DNA of 64,000 nt from Ferribacterium limneticum (GCF_020510625.1 NZ_CP075191.1:3264501-3328500), one strand, 5' to 3'. Positions 28,992 to 37,766 are shown, numbered from the stretch's first letter. Program-made: numbers and translations. Notes: generated from the letters alone by a model not told the origin.

Positions 28992-29023
28992 AAAAAGGCC
29001 ATGCTGCGGAGCATGGCCTTTTT
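28992..29023. terminator. Bidirectional Rho-independent terminator
   Basis: AAAAAGGCCATGCT-GCGG-AGCATGGCCTTTTT, a near-perfect 14-bp stem with A/T tails on both sides, between the convergent YbhB and TolC-like genes. Confidence 0.9.
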
Positions 29024-29064
29024 CTTTATTTGGTCGCCGGCTGCCCGGCGGCAGGAAGCAAGAC

Positions 29065-30912
29065 CTACTTGCCCAGCCCCTTGCAACCGCCCACGGTGTT
29101 CCCCGTACAAGGGACAGAGCTTTCGCGATTGATCAGCCACTTGCCGCCAACCCGGATCAGTTCGAGCGTCTTCTGGGTCGTGTCACGATAGCTATTCGAC
29201 TGATAAACCTGACGGAATTCCGCGAAAGCCCGGTCATTCCCGTCCAGGCGAACCTTCAAGTCCTGTATTTCAACGCTGATCTCACCACGAGTCGCAATCC
29301 GGCTACGCCGAAGTTGCGCCCAGTCTTCGCGTGACAGACCGCCGTCAGGCGTGAAGGTCGGCGCGTAGAAGCCGCTGTAAGCGGAATAGTCGCGAGCCGA
29401 CCAGGCGGCAGCCCAGGATTTCACCTGATCCTGGATGGCCGCTTCGCCCTCCACCGCAACAGGCACAGGCATCGGCTGGGCAGCATTCAGCGCGGCCGCC
29501 TTGGCGTTCAGCGCCTCGCGATCCGGCACGCTCAGGGCAATCGGGTCGTTCGGGCAGAGCTGGGACGGATCGATTTCAGCCAGATCCTTGCTGTTCGGCG
29601 TTTCCGCATCGAGGCGCTGCAGCCCGAGGTACTCAAGCAAGGTGCCCATGCCGGCATAGGTGCGCAGATAGGCCAGGCTCAGGTCGGTATCGGCATTGGC
29701 GGCCGAGCGACGGGCCGACAACAGTTCGTTTTCGGTATCGAGCAGATCCAGCAGGGTGCGTTGGCCGATATTGAACTGATCACGATAGGCGTTGCGGGTC
29801 TTTTCGAGCAGCGCAACCTGTCGCGCATGATGAAGCGACTGCTCCTTGAGGCGCAGCACATCGTTGTAGGCGATGAGCAGGGTCTGCCGGGTATCGCGGC
29901 AGGCTTTCTCGCGCAGATCGAAGGCCAGGTTCTTTTTCTCGATGGTCTGTTTTTCGCGGGCGCGGTCGGAACCGCCGTTGAAGAGGTTCCAGCTGACAAC
30001 GAGTTCGGCCACCTTGTAGTCGCGCTGACCGGTATCGCCGAGATAGTTCTTGGTCTGGTCGGTGCGGGCGCGGAAGTCGAGCTTCGGCGAATAGGCGGCA
30101 CGCCGGGTATTGATTTCGTACTGCGCCGCTTCGATATTTTCGGTGGCGGCCAGCAGTGCCGGATTCTTCTTGTGCAGGGTATCGAGCGCGACCTTGGCCT
30201 GCTCCGGGAAGGCCGAGCCGACCAGCGTCGGGGCGACAATGGCCGCCTCGGGCTGGGCGCCAACCAGGCGCTGGAAGCGGGCGGTGACGTCATGCAGATT
30301 GGCGCTTTCAGTCACCAGATTGATTTCGGCCAGCGCCAGACGGCTGCCGGCTTGTTCGAAGTCCACCCGACGGCCGACGCCGCTTTGGGTGCGACGCTGG
30401 ATCTGGTCGTAAGTCGCCTTGTGCTGGACGTAGTTATCCTTGGCGAGATCGACGAGATGGCGGTAGCGCAGCACGTCGAGGTAGGCCCGCCCGGCTTCGA
30501 GCGCGACATTTTCGGAGGCATCGAGCAGTTCGTAGTAACGAACCAGCTTGGCCTTGTCGAGCCGGCGAACTTCATTGCGCGTGGCAAAGCCATCGAACAG
30601 CATCTGGTTCAGGCTGAGCATGTAGCCGCTGCGGGTATAGTCCCGCTCGGCGGCCGAAGGCTGACGGAGACTTTCGCGCCCCGAGCCGGCCGTCAGGTCA
30701 ACGCGAGGAAAGTAGCCGCCGCGCGCCACGCCGATTTCTTCATCAGCCGCCTTGTAGTTGTGCCATTTGGAAGTCACTTCCGGGCTATTCAGGACGGCGC
30801 TCTGGGCAACATCCTTCAAGGTCGTCTGAGCGGGAGTCGGCGTGGATGGAACCTGGGCGATAGCCGGAATGGCTACCGCCAGGAGCAATGAGGCAACTGC
30901 ATTGGATTTCAT
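29065..30912 (-). CDS. TolC-family outer membrane channel with C-terminal Cds6/NTF2-like domain
   Basis: A 615-aa protein. A signal peptide (MKSNAVASLLLAVAIPAIAQ) is followed by the duplicated TolC outer-membrane efflux domain (about residues 30-440: GGYFPRVDLTAGSG, SVNQ-like repeats, GQRTLLDLLDTENELLSARR). After a Pro/Ala linker, an extra domain of about 125 residues follows (VKSWAAAWSARDYSAYSGFY to GGKWLINRES), resembling the Cds6/DUF4440 NTF2-like fold. It is LapE-like and is probably the outer-membrane part of a type I secretion system. No ABC or HlyD partner is adjacent. The start is the ATG at 30912, from the signal peptide. Confidence 0.88.
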   Translation of the reverse strand: MKSNAVASLLLAVAIPAIAQVPSTPTPAQTTLKDVAQSAVLNSPEVTSKWHNYKAADEEIGVARGGYFPRVDLTAGSGRESLRQPSAAERDYTRSGYMLSLNQMLFDGFATRNEVRRLDKAKLVRYYELLDASENVALEAGRAYLDVLRYRHLVDLAKDNYVQHKATYDQIQRRTQSGVGRRVDFEQAGSRLALAEINLVTESANLHDVTARFQRLVGAQPEAAIVAPTLVGSAFPEQAKVALDTLHKKNPALLAATENIEAAQYEINTRRAAYSPKLDFRARTDQTKNYLGDTGQRDYKVAELVVSWNLFNGGSDRAREKQTIEKKNLAFDLREKACRDTRQTLLIAYNDVLRLKEQSLHHARQVALLEKTRNAYRDQFNIGQRTLLDLLDTENELLSARRSAANADTDLSLAYLRTYAGMGTLLEYLGLQRLDAETPNSKDLAEIDPSQLCPNDPIALSVPDREALNAKAAALNAAQPMPVPVAVEGEAAIQDQVKSWAAAWSARDYSAYSGFYAPTFTPDGGLSREDWAQLRRSRIATRGEISVEIQDLKVRLDGNDRAFAEFRQVYQSNSYRDTTQKTLELIRVGGKWLINRESSVPCTGNTVGGCKGLGK

Positions 30913-31066
30913 GATCGGCACTTGTGATTTGGTTGAAAAAGCCACCCTTGAACCCCAGGCAATCAAGCAGCCCGAAGCAGGAATAAGCCCTTCTAGAATT
31001 TGTGCCAATTATAGGTAGCGAGCGCTAGCTGATTGTAATAGTTAGTAAATCGAAAGGATAAATACG

Positions 31067-32194
31067 TCACGAAGACGCCAAAATTGGCAGCCGAATACTG
31101 ACCGACAAGCCCGCATCTGCGGCATTACTGGCGCCGATCGTGCCGTTGCCGACCTGGACGACGCGGCGCGCTATGGCCAAACCCAGGCCATAGCCGTCAT
31201 CATCGCCCGGCGCGGCACCCCGATAGAACGGGGTGAAGATGGCCTCGAGGTCTGCTTCAGCGACACCCGGCCCGTGGTCGAGAACAACGATATGAAAGGC
31301 CCCGTCACCCCCCACGCCGGCCTCGATCCGAACGATGCCGCCGGGCGGCGAGAAGCGAAGCGCATTGCGGACAACGTTTTCAATGGCCCGATGCAGCAAT
31401 TCCGGATCGGCCAGAACCTCGGCCATTCTCCCCGGCTCGTAGCTGACCGTGACCCGCCGTGCCGTCCCTTCGAAGCGGGCATCCTCGACCAGTTGCGCCA
31501 GCAGTTCATCCATGTCGACCGGGCCGACCGCGCCGGCACTACCAGCCTCCAGTCGCGACAGGGTCAGCAATTCGCCGACCAGTTGATTCATGCGTTCGCT
31601 TTCGCGTTCGACACGCGCCAACAGCCCCTCCATCCGTTCCGGCTGCTGGCGGGCCAGCCCGACCGCGGCCTGCAGCCGGGCCAGCGGGGATCGCATTTCG
31701 TGCGACACGTCATGCAACAGGCGTTTTTGCCCCTCGACCACCGATTGCACGCGTTCGGTCATCCGGTCGAAATCACGCCCGAGGTCGGCCAGTTCATCAC
31801 GGCGCTGCCCCATGCCCGGCGCGACGCGGACCGCCAGATCGCCATTGGCCGCTGCATCGAATCCCTGCCTGAGCTGGCGAATCGGCTTGGCGAAATACCA
31901 GGCCAGTCCGGCGGCGCAAAGCGCGCTGGCGAGCAGGCCAGCCAGAATGGCCGGTATCGGCAGGTGCATGCCGGGAGGTGGCGGTGGGTAGCCCCTATTT
32001 CTGGCGGGAGCCCCAGGGCCATCCGCCGGCAAAGCCCGGGGTTCAAATCGCTCATGGGGTGGCGGCGGCAAGCCTCGATCCAGCCTCGTCAGATAGCCAT
32101 TCCGCTCGGCCCAGAACAGGGTGCCCGTGCCAAGCACGGCGGCCATCTGGCCCAGCCAGATGAACAGAAACAACTTCCAGAACAGCCGCCCCAC
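31067..32194 (-). CDS. Sensor histidine kinase, CpxA/EnvZ-like
   Basis: Membrane kinase of 375 aa. TM1 lies at about residues 5-27, a short Pro-rich periplasmic segment follows (PPPPHERFEPRALP), and TM2 lies at about 77-97. A HAMP (KPIRQLRQGFDAAANGDL) precedes the dimerisation domain with the H-box HDVSHEMRSPLARLQ. ATPase motifs are VVRNALRFSPPGG (N), DHGPGVAEADLEAIFTPFYR (G1/F) and GYGLGLAIARRVV (G2). It starts 1 bp after the stop of the response regulator gene, so the two are co-transcribed. The signal is unknown; envelope stress is likely by analogy. Confidence 0.92.
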   Translation of the reverse strand: MGRLFWKLFLFIWLGQMAAVLGTGTLFWAERNGYLTRLDRGLPPPPHERFEPRALPADGPGAPARNRGYPPPPPGMHLPIPAILAGLLASALCAAGLAWYFAKPIRQLRQGFDAAANGDLAVRVAPGMGQRRDELADLGRDFDRMTERVQSVVEGQKRLLHDVSHEMRSPLARLQAAVGLARQQPERMEGLLARVERESERMNQLVGELLTLSRLEAGSAGAVGPVDMDELLAQLVEDARFEGTARRVTVSYEPGRMAEVLADPELLHRAIENVVRNALRFSPPGGIVRIEAGVGGDGAFHIVVLDHGPGVAEADLEAIFTPFYRGAAPGDDDGYGLGLAIARRVVQVGNGTIGASNAADAGLSVSIRLPILASS

Positions 32195-32195
32195 G

Positions 32196-32876
32196 CTATT
32201 CCTTGATCAACTGATAGCCTTGCCGATACACCGTCTGGATGCAGGAGCGGCCATCAGGCAAGGTGCCGAGCTTGTGGCGGATGCTTGAAAGATGCACATC
32301 GATGCTGCGATCGAAACGCGCCAGCGGTCGGCCCAGAGCCTGTTCGCAGAGCATGTTTTTGCTGATCGGGCGCCCGGCATGGCGGGCCAGCACCTCGACA
32401 AGATTGAATTCAGTGCTGGTCACCTCGACCCGCCGGCCGCTCCATTCGACGCGGCGCTGTTCTGGATAAACTGTCAGCGGCCCGGCAACGATCGGCCCGC
32501 TGGCGGCTTCTGCCGGCTGGGTACGGCGCAGGATGGCCCGCAATCTGGCGGCCAGTTCGCGCGGCTGACAGGGCTTGGGCACGTAATCATCGGCGCCAAG
32601 CTCCAGGCCGACGATACGATCCATGTCGTCCCCCTTGGCGGTCAGCATCAGCACGGGCACGCTGCTGACGGCCCGAATGCGGCGCAGCACCTCGATACCG
32701 CTGACCCCGGGCATCATCACATCTAGGGCGATGACTGCGTAGCGGCCGGATAGCGCCTCTTCGACGCCTCGCTCGCCATCGTGAACCGCCGTTGCCTCGA
32801 ATCCGTCCTGCGCCAGATAGTCGCGCAACATGCCAGACAGCTCGACATCATCGTCCACCAGCAGGATATGGGGCAT
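32196..32876 (-). CDS. OmpR-family response regulator, CpxR-like
   Basis: A 226-aa two-domain regulator. The receiver has acidic residues in LLVDDDVELS, phospho-acceptor Asp in VIALDVMMPGVSG and Lys in DYVPKPCQPREL. The winged-helix DNA-binding domain spans about residues 130-224 (VEVTSTEFNLVEVLARHAG, RSIDVHLSSIRHKLG). The gene is paired with the kinase downstream. A CpxR-type GTAAA-N5-GTAAA box lies about 75 bp upstream of its start and suggests autoregulation. Confidence 0.93.
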   Translation of the reverse strand: MPHILLVDDDVELSGMLRDYLAQDGFEATAVHDGERGVEEALSGRYAVIALDVMMPGVSGIEVLRRIRAVSSVPVLMLTAKGDDMDRIVGLELGADDYVPKPCQPRELAARLRAILRRTQPAEAASGPIVAGPLTVYPEQRRVEWSGRRVEVTSTEFNLVEVLARHAGRPISKNMLCEQALGRPLARFDRSIDVHLSSIRHKLGTLPDGRSCIQTVYRQGYQLIKE

Positions 32877-32949
32877 AACTTACACACTTGATCGGCAAAG
32901 GATGATCATAGCCAAGCCCCCCCGGCGAAACCAGTCAAAGCCCCCGGGC

Positions 32950-32964
32950 TTTACAGTTTTTTAC
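32950..32964 (-). promoter_or_regulatory. CpxR-type box GTAAA-N5-GTAAA
   Basis: The minus strand reads GTAAAAAACTGTAAA, an exact match to the enterobacterial CpxR consensus GTAAA-N5-GTAAA. It lies 74-88 bp upstream of the CpxR-like gene start and in the same orientation. Confidence 0.65.
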
Positions 32965-33076
32965 GGCTTGGCGGCAGCGGGCAGCCGCCGGCAAATATTG
33001 CCGCCAGCAAATAAATCCGCTTTTTGGGCAAGAAACTGGATTTTTTGACCAAAAAATCGGCGAGAAGCAGACTTTC

Positions 33077-33106
33077 TTAACGCAAATTTACCCGGATTAA
33101 CGCAAA
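33077..33106 (+). repeat. Direct repeats TTAACGCAAA, 20-bp period
   Basis: Identical 10-mers at 33077-33086 and 33097-33106. The period of about two helical turns fits binding of a dimeric OmpR-type regulator ahead of the EF-hand gene. Confidence 0.6.
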
Positions 33107-33203
33107 ACACCGCCAATAATTGGCGTTTTTGGCCGATAACTTGCTCAAGGAGGGTAGCCCAGCCAGGGCATTCCTATTTTTGACCAACCAATCGGAGGTA
33201 ATC

Positions 33204-33875
33204 ATGGTCAGCAGCCTGAGTAGTGCCACATCGATCAGCCAGCTATTTGCCAAGCTCGACACCAAGAGCCAGGGCTATCTGGACAAGAGCGACATCATTT
33301 CGGCCTTCAGCAAGATCGAATCGGACAGCAGTTCATCCGCGGCCGAAGATGTCTTCGCGACACTGGATGCCGACAGCGACGGCAAGGTCACCGAGAGCGA
33401 GTTTTCAACCACCCTGTCGAAACTCCAGGAAGAGCTGGACAGCCAGTTCAACCAGATGCGGATGCAAGGGCATGGTGGCCAGGGCCCGCAAGGCATGGCC
33501 GGCATGCCGCCCCCGCCGCCGAAGGATGACGAGGGCTTCACCAAGGATGAGCTGAGCAGCCAGCTGGAGGAAATCGGCAGCACGGACAGCGAACGCGCCA
33601 GCTTCATTTCCAACGTGGTCGAGAATTTCGATGCGGCCGACACCAACGCTGACGGCAAGGTGTCGTTTGCCGAAGCCCAGGCGCTCAACAGCAGCCAGGA
33701 CAGCACCTCGAGCACCGACAGCACCGACAGCACCACAACGAGCACGGCCACCAGCGCCAGCAACAGCGAAGAACAGGTGATGATGAAAATCATGCAACTG
33801 ATGCACGCCTACGGCAGCTTCAGCGACAAGGCCAGCGATTCGTCGCTGAGCAGCCTGCTTTCCGTCTCGGCCTGA
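33204..33875 (+). CDS. EF-hand calcium-binding protein (XopAW-like)
   Basis: A 223-aa acidic, Ser/Thr-rich protein with EF-hand-type loops at about residues 15-30 (degenerate LDTKSQGYLDKSD), 53-66 (LDADSDGKVTESEF) and 138-152 (DAADTNADGKVSFAEA). A Met/Gln/Gly/Pro-rich middle contains a six-residue Pro run, and a Ser/Thr/Asp repeat lies near residues 165-190. No signal peptide is seen. The overall layout resembles proteins annotated as XopAW-family calcium-binding effectors, but no type III system is in the window, so the function is unknown. The ATG at 33204 follows a GGAGG site. An extension to 33120 is unlikely. Confidence 0.85.
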   Translation: MVSSLSSATSISQLFAKLDTKSQGYLDKSDIISAFSKIESDSSSSAAEDVFATLDADSDGKVTESEFSTTLSKLQEELDSQFNQMRMQGHGGQGPQGMAGMPPPPPKDDEGFTKDELSSQLEEIGSTDSERASFISNVVENFDAADTNADGKVSFAEAQALNSSQDSTSSTDSTDSTTTSTATSASNSEEQVMMKIMQLMHAYGSFSDKASDSSLSSLLSVSA

Positions 33876-33882
33876 GCAAACC

Positions 33883-33906
33883 GCCAAGGCCGCTAACGGC
33901 CTTGGC
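33883..33906. terminator. Hairpin between convergent EF-hand and thioredoxin genes
   Basis: GCCAAGGCCG-CTAA-CGGCCTTGGC, a perfect 10-bp stem. The T tract is weak. Confidence 0.6.
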
Positions 33907-34139
33907 TATCCTTTCAACCAGGCCGCGATTTCATCCTTGCTGGGAATCCGGCCGGAGACCCTGACCACCTCGTCCACCACCAGGGCGGGTGTGGTCATGA
34001 TCGGGTAAGCCATGATTTCATCCATGGCCGTCACATGCTCGAAGCTGGCATTCAGCCCTTGTTCGGCGACGACTTCGCGGGTCAGCTGTTCCAGACGATT
34101 GCATTTGGCGCAACCGGAACCGAGGATCTTGATCAACAT
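33906..34139 (-). CDS. Thioredoxin-like redox-active disulfide protein
   Basis: A 77-aa mini-thioredoxin with CAKC at residues 10-13 (MLIKILGSGCAKCN) and cis-Pro region TTPALVVDEVV. It matches the family of small thioredoxin-like proteins frequently encoded beside DUF318-type permeases and arsenic genes. It is the last gene of the ars operon, 12 bp after the permease. It probably provides thiol redox chemistry to the permease or to arsenate reduction (inference). Confidence 0.9.
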   Translation of the reverse strand: MLIKILGSGCAKCNRLEQLTREVVAEQGLNASFEHVTAMDEIMAYPIMTTPALVVDEVVRVSGRIPSKDEIAAWLKG

Positions 34140-34151
34140 GGTGATTCCCTC

Positions 34152-35591
34152 TCAAACAGTCCGGGCACGAGAGGCCCGGTCCACAACATGCAGCGTGCTC
34201 AACAGCAGTGTAATGAATCCGCCGACCAGCAGCGCCAGCAGCCAGAGCGATGTTCCATCCACCCAGGCGCCGTAGGTCAGACCGGCCAGCGTCGAGAACA
34301 GGGCGACGAAACCGACATACGTCCAGGCCTTGAGCTTGCCGATGATCGCACTGGTGATCAGGATGCTCTGCAGCGAAAGCTCCGGATCGGCCATCAGGTA
34401 GGCGATCAGCGGCCCCGGATGCATGCCCAGCGACAAGAACATCTTGGCGATCGGCACTTCGACCAGGGTCGGAAAATACATGAAGACGCCGAACACGACG
34501 CCAGCCATGTTGGCCAGCACGGTATTGCTGCCGGCCACCGCCTGTATCCACTCCGGTCGGATGAAGACGCGGATGATGCCGACCAGGAAGACGCCGACCA
34601 CCAGCAGCGGAAAGATCTGCTTCACGAAACGCCAGGTTTCCCACAACCATTGCTGCACATCCCAGGGGTCGAAACGCCTGGCCAGCGGCACGAGGCCGGC
34701 ACACAGGGCAGCCACCGCGGCGGTTCGCACGCTCACTGTCAATAACAGAGCATTTTCCGAGACCCGGACACCCAGCGCCGCGACGATCAAGGTTAGCGCG
34801 GTCAGCCCCAGAGCCACCGGCGTCAGGCGGTTGAAGCCATTATCGACCTGCCCCAGGCCGCGCCAGGCCGCCACACCGATCAAGGCCAGCAGACCGATAA
34901 GAAACAGCCCCTGCACGCTCAGCCCTTCGGCGCCAACGGCTTCATCGACCGGCACCAGAACATCCAGCATCGCCTGCAGCCCCGCAACACCAGGCACCGG
35001 CAGTTCGATGCTGAACAGCACGGCTTTCAGGAAATCGAGCTTCAGCGTTCCGGCAATCAGCAAGGCGACCAGGGCGGCCAGGAAAACCAGCGTTTTCCGC
35101 GAAATGCCATCCCCTGCCGCAAACGCCTCGCTCTGCGCCAGCCGCGCCTCTTCGCCCCGTCGGAAAATGATGGCCATGATCATGCCGATCCCGATGCCGA
35201 AGGACAGGGCCAGCACGATGCGGGCGATGGCGAAGTCGGCGCCAAGGGCAACCCCGGTATAGGACAGCGCCAGAATGTTGGCGGCCGGCGCAAAGAACAG
35301 GAAGGTGATGGCCGGCCCCAGCCCGGCGCCTTTCTTGTAGATGCCGGCAAACAAGGGCTGGATGGTGCAGGAACAGACCGCCAGCAGGCTGCCCGCCCCG
35401 GCAGCCGCGGGGTAGGACACCCATTTCGAGGCATCCGGCCCGAGAAAGCGGATGATCGATTGCTGCGGCACCAACGCCGACAGGGCGCCGGCAATGAAGA
35501 AGGCCGGGACCAGACAGAGCAGCACATGGGCCGCCAGGTACGAGGCCAAACCACCTAATCCACCCTGCAGTGCTTCGATGATGATGTTCAT
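34152..35591 (-). CDS. Permease, DUF318/ArsP-type
   Basis: A 479-aa integral membrane protein with about ten TM helices. The characteristic double motif is present: GSLLAVCSCTIQPLFAGIYK (Cys-Ser-Cys) and FLFFAPAANILALSYTG in the first half, and YFPTLVEVPIAKMFL in the second. Family members include ArsP organoarsenical exporters and putative metal permeases. Context in an ars operon favours an arsenic-related substrate, but this is inference. An extra central loop (about residues 150-250) makes it longer than ArsP. Confidence 0.85.
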   Translation of the reverse strand: MNIIIEALQGGLGGLASYLAAHVLLCLVPAFFIAGALSALVPQQSIIRFLGPDASKWVSYPAAAGAGSLLAVCSCTIQPLFAGIYKKGAGLGPAITFLFFAPAANILALSYTGVALGADFAIARIVLALSFGIGIGMIMAIIFRRGEEARLAQSEAFAAGDGISRKTLVFLAALVALLIAGTLKLDFLKAVLFSIELPVPGVAGLQAMLDVLVPVDEAVGAEGLSVQGLFLIGLLALIGVAAWRGLGQVDNGFNRLTPVALGLTALTLIVAALGVRVSENALLLTVSVRTAAVAALCAGLVPLARRFDPWDVQQWLWETWRFVKQIFPLLVVGVFLVGIIRVFIRPEWIQAVAGSNTVLANMAGVVFGVFMYFPTLVEVPIAKMFLSLGMHPGPLIAYLMADPELSLQSILITSAIIGKLKAWTYVGFVALFSTLAGLTYGAWVDGTSLWLLALLVGGFITLLLSTLHVVDRASRARTV

Positions 35592-35621
35592 GATCTCTTC
35601 CCTGCTGGCCCGGGCCAGCGA

Positions 35622-36689
35622 CTATCCCGCCTCGTACCACCCCTTGCTGGCATTGACCACACGCACGACCAGCAACATGACTGGCACTTCGATCAGCACG
35701 CCGACCACGGTCGCCAATGCGGCGCCGGATTCGAAACCGAACAGGCTGATCGCCGCGGCCACCGCCAGCTCAAAGAAATTGGAAGCGCCGATCAAGGCCG
35801 ACGGGCAGGCGACGTTGTGCTTTTCGCCAACCGCCCGGTTCAGCCAGTAGGCCAGCGCCGAATTGAAGAACACCTGGATCAGGATGGGCACTGCCAGCAG
35901 GGCAATGACCAGCGGCTGCCTGAGGATGGCCTCGCCCTGGAAAGCGAACAGCAAGACCAGGGTGGCGAGCAGCGCCGAGATGGACCACGGGCCAATCCTG
36001 GCCATGGCTGCATCGAAGGCATCCTGCCCCCTGGCCAGCAGGCTCTTGCGCCACAGTTGCGCCAGGACAACCGGGATGACGATGTAGAGCACAACCGAGG
36101 TAAGCAGCGTATCCCAGGGCACGGTGATCGCCGAGATGCCGAGCAGGAAGGCAACCAGCGGGGCGAAAGCGAAGACCATGATGGTGTCGTTGATGGCCAC
36201 CTGCGACAGCGTGAATAACGGATGCCCGTTGGTCAGCCGGCTCCAGACGAAGACCATCGCCGTGCACGGCGCTGCGGCAAGCAGGATGAGTCCGGCGATG
36301 TAGCTGTCCAGCTGATCGGCCGGCAGGTAGGCGGCAAACAACTGGCGGACGAACAGCCAGCCGAGGAAAGCCATCGAGAACGGTTTGACCAGCCAGTTGA
36401 CGAACAGCGTGACGCCGATGCCCCTGGCGTGCTGCTTCATTTCACTCAGCGCGCCGAAATCGACCTTGACCAGCATCGGGATGATCATCACCCAGATCAG
36501 CAGCCCGACCGGCAGATTGACCCGAGCAACCTCCATGCCGCCAACCGCCTTGAAGAAACCGGGAAACACCTGACCAAAAACGATACCGGTCACGATGCAG
36601 AGAAAAACCCAGATCGTCAGGTAACGCTCAAACCCGCTCATCGACAGGCCTTCCGCCTGTTTCATCGCCACTTCGCACTGCGCACTCAT
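35622..36689 (-). CDS. acr3: ACR3-family arsenite efflux transporter
   Basis: A 355-aa transporter with ten predicted TM helices of the BASS/ACR3 fold, exporting As(III). Diagnostic sequences include FLGWLFVRQLF, LLAAAPCTAMVFVWSRLTNG with the conserved Cys and FFELAVAAAISLFG. The ATG overlaps the arsC stop (ATGA), and an AAGGAGG site lies upstream, so the two genes are translationally coupled. Confidence 0.95.
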   Translation of the reverse strand: MSAQCEVAMKQAEGLSMSGFERYLTIWVFLCIVTGIVFGQVFPGFFKAVGGMEVARVNLPVGLLIWVMIIPMLVKVDFGALSEMKQHARGIGVTLFVNWLVKPFSMAFLGWLFVRQLFAAYLPADQLDSYIAGLILLAAAPCTAMVFVWSRLTNGHPLFTLSQVAINDTIMVFAFAPLVAFLLGISAITVPWDTLLTSVVLYIVIPVVLAQLWRKSLLARGQDAFDAAMARIGPWSISALLATLVLLFAFQGEAILRQPLVIALLAVPILIQVFFNSALAYWLNRAVGEKHNVACPSALIGASNFFELAVAAAISLFGFESGAALATVVGVLIEVPVMLLVVRVVNASKGWYEAG

Positions 36690-37180
36690 GCTGCAGCCTC
36701 CTTGTGAATCACCCGGGCCGCTTCGATGATCGCTGCGCTCGACATGGTTTCGAGAGGCAACTGCAAGAAGGCGGAAATCCGCTTCTCAAGTTCGCCATAG
36801 GCTGTTTCAAAGGCCGCCCGGCGTGCCGCCAGCGGCTCGACGTGGGCCGGATCGGCAATACCCCAATGGGCGGTGGCCGGATGCCCCGGCCAGATCGGGC
36901 AAGCCTCACCGGCCGCGCTGGCGCAAACCGTGAAGATGAAATCAAGTGCAGGCGCACCCGGCATGGCAAATTCGTCCCACGACTTGCTGCGCGCCTCGGG
37001 CAGTGGCACGCCGTGGTTTTCCAGCGTTTCCAGCGCCACCGGATTGACCTTGCCACTCGGCTGGCTGCCGGCCGAAAAGGCCCGAATCCGGCCTTGCCCG
37101 AGATGATTGAACAGCGCCTCGCCGAGAATCGAGCGGGCCGAGTTGCCGGTGCACAAAACCAGCACATTGAAAATTTTCAT
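36686..37180 (-). CDS. arsC: Arsenate reductase ArsC, low-molecular-weight phosphatase type
   Basis: A 164-aa reductase of As(V) to As(III) with catalytic P-loop CTGNSARS at residues 10-17 and further Cys residues in FTVCASAAGEACPIWPG, consistent with a thioredoxin-coupled cysteine relay. An Asp-Pro loop is seen in IADPAHVE. The start at 37180 overlaps the arsR stop as ATGA. A longer ORF to 37222 would run into arsR coding sequence. The thioredoxin-like protein at the operon end could be the reductant. Confidence 0.94.
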   Translation of the reverse strand: MKIFNVLVLCTGNSARSILGEALFNHLGQGRIRAFSAGSQPSGKVNPVALETLENHGVPLPEARSKSWDEFAMPGAPALDFIFTVCASAAGEACPIWPGHPATAHWGIADPAHVEPLAARRAAFETAYGELEKRISAFLQLPLETMSSAAIIEAARVIHKEAAA

Positions 37181-37512
37181 GCGCACTTCTCCGGGTTGCA
37201 GGATTCGACCACCTCGCCACAACCCAGACCGCCACAGCAGTCTTCAGTCAGGTAGCGGAGCAATTCGTTCATCGCCACATAGTCGGTCGAATAAATAACA
37301 AACCTTCCCTCCTGTCGCGAAGCCGCCAGACCGGAAGCAACCAGTTCCTTCAGGTGAAAAGTCAGGCGGCCATTGGCCTCAACGCCCAGCCCCTCGGCAA
37401 TGCGCCCGACAGACAAACCTTCGCCCCCGGCGCGCACCAGCAAGCGGAAGATTTCCAGACGGGTTTCATGAGCCAGCGCACCGAGCGCGGCGACAGCAAG
37501 TTTCGATTCCAT
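37177..37512 (-). CDS. arsR: ArsR-family arsenite-responsive repressor
   Basis: A 111-aa winged-helix repressor. The HTH lies at about residues 33-62 (LSVGRIAEGLGVEANGRLTFHLKEL). The metal site is not in the DNA-recognition helix (no ELCVCDL-type motif); cysteines sit at the C-terminus: C92, C93, C98, C105 and C110. This C-terminal arrangement recalls the Acidithiobacillus-type ArsR. It is the first gene of the operon and probably autoregulates through the palindrome overlapping its start codon. Confidence 0.94.
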   Translation of the reverse strand: MESKLAVAALGALAHETRLEIFRLLVRAGGEGLSVGRIAEGLGVEANGRLTFHLKELVASGLAASRQEGRFVIYSTDYVAMNELLRYLTEDCCGGLGCGEVVESCNPEKCA

Positions 37513-37534
37513 ATTTCAATAATAATTGAAATAT
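37511..37534. promoter_or_regulatory. ars operator palindrome
   Basis: ATATTTCAAT-AATA-ATTGAAATAT, a perfect 10-bp inverted repeat with a 4-bp spacer. It overlaps the arsR ATG (37510-37512), which is a typical ArsR/SmtB operator position. Confidence 0.85.
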
Positions 37535-37766
37535 AAAAGTTGTACAGCGGAAAATCTGGACCGGCCTCTTGAGTTGTCTGGTCACAGTAGCCATATCCAG
37601 CGCGATCTCACCCGTTCGAGATTGCCTGTACTGAGGCTCAAACACGAGGCAAGGGTTTTCAGTAGCCGCCTCGACACTTCTGTGCCTATTCATATTCAAC
37701 CGGGCTGTATCTGTTACCAAACACGAATTAAGCGAACAATCGGCTATCTATCCAAGTGGAGTAGCC
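37535..37766. other. Intergenic region between arsR and norE-like gene
   Basis: No gene seen. Divergent promoters are expected here. I found no full FNR box for the plus-strand gene. Confidence 0.4.

Larger units (their letters stand above)
32877..33203. other. Divergent regulatory region between the regulator and the EF-hand gene
   Basis: 327 bp without a gene. It holds the CpxR-type box (32950-32964), two TTAACGCAAA direct repeats 20 bp apart (33077-33106) and the palindrome CGCCAAT-A-ATTGGCG (33111-33125). Confidence 0.6.
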
